The position numbers and the translations under genes were made by a program. A stretch of DNA of 5,084 nt from Candidatus Nealsonbacteria bacterium RBG_13_36_15 (GTDB taxonomy: Bacteria; Patescibacteriota; Minisyncoccia; Minisyncoccales; RBG-13-36-15): NCBI GenBank assembly GCA_001819145.1, contig MHLV01000022.1:1-5084 (forward strand), given 5' to 3'. This document shows, one piece after another, positions 1 through 4,303 of the stretch. The stretch's first letter is position 1, and each line of letters starts with the position of its first letter. Below the pieces are notes generated by a model. The model was not told the DNA's origin and searched no databases. It saw only the letters and a program-made list of their open reading frames with translations.

Positions 1-27
1 CTATTATATAAAATTTTTGAACAAAAC

Positions 28-61
28 AAAAAGGTCTCTGACGCTTGCCGGGGCCTTTTTT
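28..61 (+). terminator. Probable intrinsic terminator of a gene left of the window (possibly bidirectional)
   Basis: A run of A (28-32) and GGTC (33-36) can pair with GGCC (52-55) and the T run 56-61. This gives a stem of about 9-11 bp including G-U pairs, around an 11-16 nt loop, followed by T6-GTTTT. The A-rich left side means the same hairpin could also end minus-strand transcription. It lies just upstream of a strong plus-strand promoter, so it would insulate the RNA gene from read-through. The stem contains wobble pairs, so confidence is moderate. Confidence 0.5.
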
Positions 62-86
62 GTTTTAAGAGGACCAGCGCATGGGG

Positions 87-114
87 TTGACACATTCTGT
101 GAGTTTGCTATAAT
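87..114 (+). promoter_or_regulatory. Consensus sigma70-type extended -10 promoter for the RNA gene
   Basis: The -35 box TTGACA (87-92) and the -10 box TATAAT (109-114) both match consensus exactly and are 16 bp apart. TG at 106-107, one base before the -10 box, makes it an extended -10 promoter. The predicted start is near position 121. No ribosome-binding site with a convincing reading frame follows, and an intrinsic terminator lies about 200 bp downstream, so this promoter serves a non-coding RNA. A promoter this close to consensus suggests strong constitutive expression; that is inferred from the boxes and not measured. Confidence 0.9.
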
Positions 115-120
115 GTCTTT

Positions 121-327
121 GATGCTGGTGAAGTCCTTGGACTTGAGCCAGCGACTGCGTGGCTTAGCCGGTTGGGGTGCCGCCATCGTATGGTGCCTGT
201 TATGTCACGGGCGAAAGCCGGTAGCCTGGGGAGACCTAGGTGAGAAAGCACCCCCATAGTACCTTTAGGGTTTTATAAACCCACCACCACAACGGGGTCG
301 CCGCTTAGCGCGACCCCTATTTTTTTT
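121..327 (+). ncRNA. Structured non-coding RNA of about 207 nt, family not recognised
   Basis: A free-standing RNA gene lies between a consensus promoter and an intrinsic terminator, and it is clearly richer in G+C than its surroundings. Helices found by hand are 126-130 with 285-289 (closing stem); 131-136 with 139-144 (AAGUC, CUUG loop, GACUU); 146-153 with 158-164 (ACUG loop, one bulged G); and 174-180 with 248-254 (GGGGUGC/GCACCCC). Inside that last arm are 181-186 with 190-195; 195-200 with 207-212, or alternatively the GAAA-capped 210-212/217-219; and 225-230 with 235-240, capped by GAGA. The final arm is 268-273 with 277-282. Together they form a four-armed multibranch RNA. I see no T-arm motif (TTCGA), no RNase P GAGGAAAGUCC, no SRP GGAAG/AGCAGC motif, and no downstream plus-strand gene for a riboswitch to control. 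6S RNA is possible by length, but the one long interrupted hairpin expected of 6S is not evident. The gene is well supported; its identity is unknown. Confidence 0.8.
294..327 (+). terminator. Strong intrinsic terminator of the non-coding RNA
   Basis: GGGGTCGC (294-301) pairs perfectly with GCGACCCC (310-317), an 8-bp stem. The GC pairs at 303-304/308-309 extend it inward over a UUA loop, with C302 bulged. TA and then eight T residues (320-327) follow. The T run lies only on the plus-strand side, so this hairpin terminates plus-strand transcription and not the convergent gene whose stop codon is at 360-362. Confidence 0.92.
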
Positions 328-359
328 CTGCCTGTCTTTTAGATGGGTTTTTTGATAGT

Positions 360-1079
360 TTAAAAACAATCAAGCGTTTTTTTAGTATATTTTTGAATAT
401 TTGCTAAATCTTTTTTTATCAAAATTTGAACTGCCTGGTTCCAGTGGAAAGAAATATATTGGCCGATTTTAAGATTCGGTAATAAATCTTTGTTCCAAGT
501 AATATATTTCTCTTTTGTTTTCCCTAAGCGATATTTTTTACCAATCGTTAGTGGCCGATATTTTACCTTAATTCGTCCTTTTCTTGGGTCTATTTTAGTT
601 ATTTTGCCCCAGCTTACCCGGCAAAAATCAAGCAATTTACCTTGAAGCTTTACTCTGTGAGTTACAGAACCAATTACCAAAACATGGAAACTATGGTGGG
701 GCTTTGCGCCTTTCGGAATTTTTTCAGCCTTTTCTTTTGCTAATTTTTTGGACAGAAGGCCGGGTCTTGAAAATTTTCTAATAATCATCTCCCTCAGTTT
801 TCTGGTTGATACTTTGTCTAAAAGACTATTGCCAATCCAATATGCCATAACCACTCTTTCGTCAAAAGGATCTTTAATTTTATTAGCTTTGGCAATTAAT
901 TTATAATAAGAGTAAGCTCCTTCAAATTTCTCAAAAATTTTTCTAATTTTTTTTCCAGAAATTTTCTTACCAGAAAGGTAACTTAAAATCAGCCGGCTGG
1001 CTGATTTTTCTTGGGGTCCGCAAAAACCAAGCGTATGTGGTTTTATCCCATAAAGGGCGGCTATTTTAAGTCCGGACAT
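360..1079 (-). CDS. DUF6390-type protein, probably hydrogenase-associated; C-terminal part may be HypC-like
   Basis: This is a 239-residue, basic, soluble protein without membrane segments or signal peptide. I recognise the general pattern of the DUF6390 family, which I recall as lying near [NiFe]-hydrogenase genes. The matching motifs are LGFCGP (17-22), DPFDERVVMAYWIGNSLLD (70-88), PHHSFHV (127-133), CRVSWGKI (153-160) and GQYISFHW (206-213). No biochemical function is established to my knowledge. Cys153-x3-Trp-Gly-Lys and the later Gly-x-Tyr-x-x-x-His212 resemble the Cys...GDxVxxH signature of HypC, so the C-terminal half may be a HypC-like barrel (inference). The start codon ATG at 1079 directly follows an in-frame TGA at 1085-1083, so it cannot lie further upstream. 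The gene overlaps the transporter gene by 14 nt, which suggests translational coupling. No minus-strand terminator is obvious after the stop. The reading frame is certain; the family assignment is from memory of motifs. Confidence 0.75.
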   Translation of the reverse strand: MSGLKIAALYGIKPHTLGFCGPQEKSASRLILSYLSGKKISGKKIRKIFEKFEGAYSYYKLIAKANKIKDPFDERVVMAYWIGNSLLDKVSTRKLREMIIRKFSRPGLLSKKLAKEKAEKIPKGAKPHHSFHVLVIGSVTHRVKLQGKLLDFCRVSWGKITKIDPRKGRIKVKYRPLTIGKKYRLGKTKEKYITWNKDLLPNLKIGQYISFHWNQAVQILIKKDLANIQKYTKKTLDCF

Positions 1080-1974
1080 ACATCAATGTTTTCATCTCCT
1101 TGATTAATCCCAAAGTTTGTTTTAAACCAAGCACAGAAATAATACCTAAAATAATTAAAAATCCAGCTAAAAAATCTTGTAATATTACTTCCCTTCCGAA
1201 AATGAAAGAAAGTAGGGTTGTTATTGGCGCGCCAAAAAGTAAAATAACTGTGGCTTGTGATACAGGAATATATCTTAAACCGCCGTACCAGGTCATCACA
1301 TAACCAAAGAGAAAAACGGCAGTAATTAAGATCCAGCGAACTTGAATTAAGTTAAAATCTACTAATAAAGATAGCTGATCTGTCCCTAATAAAAAAATAA
1401 ATATAAAAAATGCGCCAAAAAACATCCTGGCCCAGGCAACAATTCTGCCTGAAAGTTCTTTTAAAACATATTTAGAGATTGTATTTTCAGCTGCCCAGAA
1501 AAAAGTTGCTAAAAAAACAAGGAAATAACCCGGCTCTAACGTAAAGGATAATTTTTTCAATAAGAGTAAATTACCTAAAATTAAGAAAAATCCACCAAGA
1601 AAAAACCTTTTATCTATTTTTTCTTTCAGGAAAAAGAATGCCAAAAAAGCTACATAGATGAACATTGTCTTGTGAATAAAAGAACCTAAAGGAGCAGAAA
1701 CCATAGAAAGCCCTTTAAAAAAGAGTAAAAAAGGAATGCTTCCGCCAACCAGACCGATAGCAATTAATAAAAACCACTGTTTTTTGGTTAAACTTTTTAA
1801 AATCTGCCAATCTTTTAGCGCCAAAAGAAGGCCTGTCAATAAAACAAGGACCATAAGATTCTTCAGCCAGGTAAAAATATAAGGATTAATTACACTGACT
1901 CCAAATTTGCTGAGAAAAATAGAGAGACCTGAAATTATAGCGGTTAAAAATACTAAAAAATAACCTTTATTCAT
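1066..1974 (-). CDS. EamA/DMT-superfamily 10-TM permease
   Basis: This 302-residue, very hydrophobic inner-membrane protein has about ten predicted helices, near residues 5-23, 32-52, 66-84, 96-115, 122-140, 148-166, 179-197, 212-230, 237-257 and 264-283. The two halves repeat the EamA plan. Each ends in a charged turn before its last helix: FFFLKEKIDKRFFLGG (113-128) and FIFGREVILQDFLAG (257-271). Length and topology are typical of drug/metabolite transporters, which usually export or exchange small metabolites. The substrate cannot be read from the sequence. It sits between hypC and the DUF6390 gene and overlaps the latter by 14 nt. The ATG at 1974-1972 lies inside the left arm of an inverted repeat, and no good Shine-Dalgarno sequence precedes it; GGGG is only 1-2 nt upstream. 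A leaderless or short-leader message, or a start supplied by the repeat element, is possible. The next Met is far inside, so this start remains the best. Confidence 0.88.
   Translation of the reverse strand: MNKGYFLVFLTAIISGLSIFLSKFGVSVINPYIFTWLKNLMVLVLLTGLLLALKDWQILKSLTKKQWFLLIAIGLVGGSIPFLLFFKGLSMVSAPLGSFIHKTMFIYVAFLAFFFLKEKIDKRFFLGGFFLILGNLLLLKKLSFTLEPGYFLVFLATFFWAAENTISKYVLKELSGRIVAWARMFFGAFFIFIFLLGTDQLSLLVDFNLIQVRWILITAVFLFGYVMTWYGGLRYIPVSQATVILLFGAPITTLLSFIFGREVILQDFLAGFLIILGIISVLGLKQTLGLIKEMKTLMYVRT
1096..1100 (-). promoter_or_regulatory. Shine-Dalgarno-like AGGAG inside the transporter gene, serving the DUF6390 start
   Basis: On the minus strand AGGAG (1100-1096) lies in the 3' end of the transporter coding sequence, 16 nt before the ATG at 1079. 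That spacing is longer than the usual 5-10 nt. Because the two genes overlap, ribosomes terminating at 1066 are likely to contribute to re-initiation. This is the only purine-rich SD-like stretch near this start. Confidence 0.35.
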
Positions 1975-2202
1975 ACCCCGTAGGAAATTAAGTATTTTTC
2001 GTCATTATATTAATTGACCTTTAAAAATAATTTTCAGTTTGTTTATAATAAATTTTTCGCCAATGCCGATTTAAAAATACTTTATTTAAATTATGTTTTA
2101 TAATTATTTTTTGATGGTTATTAGTAAAATCAATGCATAGTTCACTATCTTTGGGGCTTTAAAAAATAGACGCGTAAAACATAATATTTCCTACGGGGCA
2201 TG
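1972..2202. repeat. 17-bp inverted repeat bounding an AT-rich 197-bp segment (MITE-like or invertible element)
   Basis: The left arm (1972-1988) reads CATACCCCGTAGGAAAT. The right arm (2186-2202) is ATTTCCTACGGGGCATG, its reverse complement at 16 of 17 positions. The arms are GC-rich in a very AT-rich setting, so chance is an unlikely explanation. Weaker similarity continues inward (TTTTTCGTC at 1995-2003 against TTTTACGCGTC in the reverse complement of 2170-2180). Inside there are shorter foldbacks: AAGTATTTTT (1990-1999) with AAAAATACTT (2073-2082), and AAAAATAATT (2023-2032) with AATTATTTTT (2102-2111). The left arm holds the transporter start codon and the right arm the hypC stop codon. 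No clear target-site duplication is visible. No gene is encoded inside. Possible natures are a non-autonomous mobile element, a REP-like dispersed repeat, or an invertible promoter segment. Confidence 0.65.
2004..2009 (-). promoter_or_regulatory. Candidate -10 box facing the transporter gene, inside the inverted-repeat segment
   Basis: The minus strand reads TATAAT from 2009 to 2004. This would start transcription near 1997 and give a leader of about 23 nt before the ATG at 1974. No recognisable -35 hexamer lies 16-18 bp upstream, and such a -10 match is easily found by chance in AT-rich DNA. If real, it would let the transporter and DUF6390 genes be transcribed separately from hypC, and its orientation would depend on the bounding inverted repeat. 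Confidence 0.35.
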
Positions 2203-2400
2203 TTTTTTTATTAAACCCATAATCTCTTCTGCCGACTTTTTATCAATTTTTCTGACAATAAAATTATTTTGCAAAATTACATAATCCCCCGCTCTTATTT
2301 TAACTGAAGAACCGCTGACCGGTTTTTCCCGGCCAGCTTCTTGAATGAGAATTTTTTTATTTTTAATCGCAGTTATTTTAACTGGTATTGCCAAACACAT
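2191..2400 (-). CDS. hypC: HypC/HupF-family hydrogenase maturation chaperone, with the conserved His replaced
   Basis: This is a 69-residue protein beginning MCLAIPVKITAI, the family hallmark. After Met removal Cys2 becomes N-terminal and, in known HypC proteins, helps carry the Fe(CN)2CO group with HypD and deliver it to the [NiFe]-hydrogenase large subunit. The GD(Y/W)V barrel strand is present as GDYVILQNNF (38-47), and a C-terminal helix follows (KSAEEIMGLIKK). Two features are unusual: the family His in the GDxVxxH motif is Gln44 here, and the Gly usual after the first Pro is Val7. The ATG lies 3 nt after the nnrD stop codon, with no strong SD, so translational coupling to nnrD is likely. 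The last codons (CAT GCC CCG TAG) fall inside an inverted-repeat arm, so the C-terminus may have been set by that element. A diverged HypC with altered function is possible. Confidence 0.85.
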   Translation of the reverse strand: MCLAIPVKITAIKNKKILIQEAGREKPVSGSSVKIRAGDYVILQNNFIVRKIDKKSAEEIMGLIKKHAP

Positions 2401-2403
2401 TGC

Positions 2404-3270
2404 TTACTGTTTTAAGGCTTCGGGAATAGTCTCAATTAAATCAGAAGTCATTAATGATTCACTTAATCTTTTGGCAGCTATTTGGCCGGCCAAGCCGTTA
2501 ATATAAGCTGCGCCGCATCCTGCGATAGTCGCATTGAATCCACGGGCTAAAATGGCGCCTGCTATTCCGGCTAAAGTATCTCCTGTTCCGCCAACAGTCA
2601 TAAAACAAGTTCCGGTTTTATTTTGAGCCACCTCTTTGCCATCTGAAATTATATCTGTTCCGGCTTTAAATAGAATGGTGGTTTGAAGCCTTTGAGCTTC
2701 TTCTTGGATAATCTTTATCCTTTCTTCTTCGGAAAGCTGATAGATTTCTCTGCCTGTCAAAACAAAAAATTCATAAGCATGGGGCGTAATTAAAAAGTTT
2801 TTTCCAGAAATTACTTCTGGTCTTTTGCCTACTGCATGAATAGCATCTGCGTCAATAACACAGGGGACAAAAACTTGGGAGAGAAATTCTAAAATTGCCT
2901 CTTGGGTTTCCTCTGATCTGCCCATTCCTCCGCCAATAACTACTGCTGTATTTCCCCGTGAAACTGCTTTAGCTGATTCCACCATTTCAAGTAAAATTGC
3001 TACATGTTCTTTTGTCAGCCAATCTCCTTTTAGAGGATAGGCCGCTAAATCTGGAGTGAAAGAAGCAATAATATCTGCTGCCCTTTTTGGGGCAATAATT
3101 CTAACCATATCCACTCCTGCCCTGAAAGCTGCTAAAGCTGCAAAGGCTGGCGGACCAGAATAAAATTCTGAACCGCCAATAACATTTAAAAGCCCATAAT
3201 CATATTTTCTGCCAGCTTGAGGCCGTTTAGGATAAATTTTTTTTAGTATGTCCCTGGTAACTTCCTTCAT
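2404..3270 (-). CDS. nnrD: ADP/ATP-dependent NAD(P)H-hydrate dehydratase
   Basis: This 288-residue cytoplasmic enzyme of the YjeF C-terminal/ribokinase-like fold uses ATP or ADP to dehydrate damaged (S)-NAD(P)H hydrates back to NAD(P)H. Family motifs appear in order: NVIGGSEFYSGPPAFAALAA (29-48), with FRAGVDMVRI (49-58) following; VIGGGMG (111-117); VIDADAIHAV (138-147); LITPHAYEF (160-168); and TVGGTGDTLAGIAGAILARG (225-244), in which Asp231 is the expected catalytic base. The usual lysine of the nucleotide-site strand is present as LFKAGTDII (200-208). The epimerase (NnrE) domain fused to it in E. coli is absent, so this is a stand-alone dehydratase of normal length. It starts 72 nt after galU, beyond a foldback, with only a weak SD-like GCGAGAA. 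Its stop is 3 nt before hypC. The style of the first half resembles archaeal members, but this impression has not been tested. Confidence 0.93.
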   Translation of the reverse strand: MKEVTRDILKKIYPKRPQAGRKYDYGLLNVIGGSEFYSGPPAFAALAAFRAGVDMVRIIAPKRAADIIASFTPDLAAYPLKGDWLTKEHVAILLEMVESAKAVSRGNTAVVIGGGMGRSEETQEAILEFLSQVFVPCVIDADAIHAVGKRPEVISGKNFLITPHAYEFFVLTGREIYQLSEEERIKIIQEEAQRLQTTILFKAGTDIISDGKEVAQNKTGTCFMTVGGTGDTLAGIAGAILARGFNATIAGCGAAYINGLAGQIAAKRLSESLMTSDLIETIPEALKQ

Positions 3271-3278
3271 CGCGAATT

Positions 3279-3350
3279 CTCGCTAATCTGCCACAAATTT
3301 CACAAATATATATTAACAAGATTGGTGGTAAATTCGTGCAGATTAGAGAG
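3279..3350. repeat. Long imperfect foldback filling the galU-nnrD gap
   Basis: CTAATCTGC (3283-3291) pairs perfectly with GCAGATTAG (3338-3346). The stem continues inward through AC/GT, a mismatch, AATTT/AAATT and a CACAA segment (3301-3305) with TTGGTG (3322-3327), over a loop of about 16 nt. Outward, CTC (3279-3281) pairs with GAG (3348-3350) after one mismatch. The whole is about 22 pairs with few interruptions. The right arm includes the galU stop codon (3343-3345), and the left arm ends 8 nt before the nnrD start. There is no U run, so it is not a classical terminator. It could be a transcript hairpin affecting mRNA stability or nnrD translation, or a copy of a dispersed palindromic repeat. 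Confidence 0.65.
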
Positions 3351-4224
3351 TCTTTAAATATTTCTTTAATTCCGGGCCAAATTCTTTATGTTTTAAAGAA
3401 AGATAAAGATGAGACTTTAACCAGCTGAGTTTGTTGCCGCATTCCAACCATTCTCCATCAATCTCATATCCATAAACTATTTTACCATCTTTTATCATTT
3501 TGGCCAAAGCTCCGCTAAGACGAATTTCTCCGCCTTTGGCGGGTGAAACTTTTTTTAGATACTCAAAAACCTCGGGAGTAATAATGTATCTGCCGACAAC
3601 CGTTAATTCAGAAAGAGTAGTGTCTTCTGATGGTTTTTCAATAATTCTTTTTATTTTATAAATACGGCTGGCAATCTTTTCTGCCTCTACTAGTCCATAA
3701 AAAAGCCTTCTCTCGGGAGATATTTTTTTTAAAGCTATGATGGGAGCCTGGGAGGTTTTAAAAAGCTGATTAAGTTGGGAAAGACAGGATTTCTCAGAGT
3801 CAATTATGTCATCGCTAAAAAAAACAGCCGTGGGCTCCTTGTTTATCATATTCTTTGCCAACAAAATAGCTTGCCCGTCCCCTAACGGCTCTTTCTGGAC
3901 AACAAAAGAAAAAGAAATTCTTTTCGAAATTTCCTGAATCTTTTCTAATTCATTTAAAAAGATTTCATTTTTTCTTTCTTTTAGAATCTTTTCTAATTTT
4001 GGGTTTTTTTTAAAATACTCTAAAATTCCTTTTTGACCCGGAGAGATAATAAAAACTATTTTTTTTATTCCGAAAGCTACGGCTTCATCAATAGTATACT
4101 GAATCATCGGTTTGTCCGCTAAGGGAAAAAATTCCTTGCTGACAACCTTTGATAAAGGCAAAAATCTTGTCCCTAATCCGGCAATAGGAAAAATGGCTTT
4201 TTTTATTTCTTTTATTTCGGGCAT
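3343..4224 (-). CDS. galU: UTP-glucose-1-phosphate uridylyltransferase
   Basis: This 293-residue cytoplasmic nucleotidyltransferase makes UDP-glucose and diphosphate from UTP and glucose 1-phosphate, supplying envelope glycan and polysaccharide synthesis. The GT-A-type nucleotide-binding signature is PIAGLGTRFLPLSKVVSKE (13-31), with the catalytic Arg20 and Lys30 region. It is followed by DKPMIQYTIDEA (37-48), VQKEPLGDGQAIL (109-121), the metal-site segment FFSDDII (135-141), IIEKP (194-198), VVGRYIITPEVFEYL (209-223), GGEIRLSGAL (231-240) and GEWLECGNKLSWL (257-269). All are close to GalU family blocks. GGEIQLTDA is the usual form of the eighth, so RLSG is a local deviation. Length is normal. 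The ATG at 4224 follows ftsZ by 79 nt, with a weak AGGA 13 nt upstream. The stop codon is inside the foldback before nnrD. A related glucose-1-phosphate nucleotidyltransferase using another NTP is a less likely alternative. Confidence 0.92.
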   Translation of the reverse strand: MPEIKEIKKAIFPIAGLGTRFLPLSKVVSKEFFPLADKPMIQYTIDEAVAFGIKKIVFIISPGQKGILEYFKKNPKLEKILKERKNEIFLNELEKIQEISKRISFSFVVQKEPLGDGQAILLAKNMINKEPTAVFFSDDIIDSEKSCLSQLNQLFKTSQAPIIALKKISPERRLFYGLVEAEKIASRIYKIKRIIEKPSEDTTLSELTVVGRYIITPEVFEYLKKVSPAKGGEIRLSGALAKMIKDGKIVYGYEIDGEWLECGNKLSWLKSHLYLSLKHKEFGPELKKYLKTL

Positions 4225-4303
4225 AAAACAAAATATATCCTATTTTAACAAAAAGATGTCGGCCCCACCAAAAATCTTGATTCTGCAGGGTGTCTTGATA
4301 ATT

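Noticed and set aside
4..259. Open frames on both strands across the left edge (minus 4-186, plus 17-259)
   Set aside because: They run through the consensus promoter, the upstream hairpin and the structured RNA. Their translations show no recognisable domain, and neither frame has a convincing ribosome-binding site.
121..327. Identity of the RNA as tmRNA, RNase P RNA, SRP RNA, tRNA or riboswitch
   Set aside because: The diagnostic motifs are missing: T-loop, GAGGAAAGUCC, GGAAG/AGCAGC, CCA end. No downstream plus-strand gene is present. 6S remains possible by length only, without the expected single long interrupted hairpin.
1100..1303. Plus-strand open frame of 67 codons
   Set aside because: It lies wholly antisense to the clearly coding EamA permease and has no recognisable product.
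2014..2049. Plus-strand TTGACC (2014-2019) and TATAAT (2044-2049) as a promoter toward hypC's 3' end
   Set aside because: The spacer is 24 bp, too long for a sigma70 promoter, and no plus-strand gene follows. AT-rich DNA yields such hexamers by chance.
1966..2212. TTTATT on both sides of the inverted repeat as a target-site duplication
   Set aside because: The copies (1966-1971 and 2207-2212) are not equally adjacent to the arm ends, and the flanks are AT-rich, so coincidence is likely.
4253..4278. Possible minus-strand terminator between ftsZ and galU (AAGAT...ATCTT followed by TTTG)
   Set aside because: Only 5 weak A-U-rich pairs around a 16-nt loop with little inner pairing, so it is not a credible terminator.
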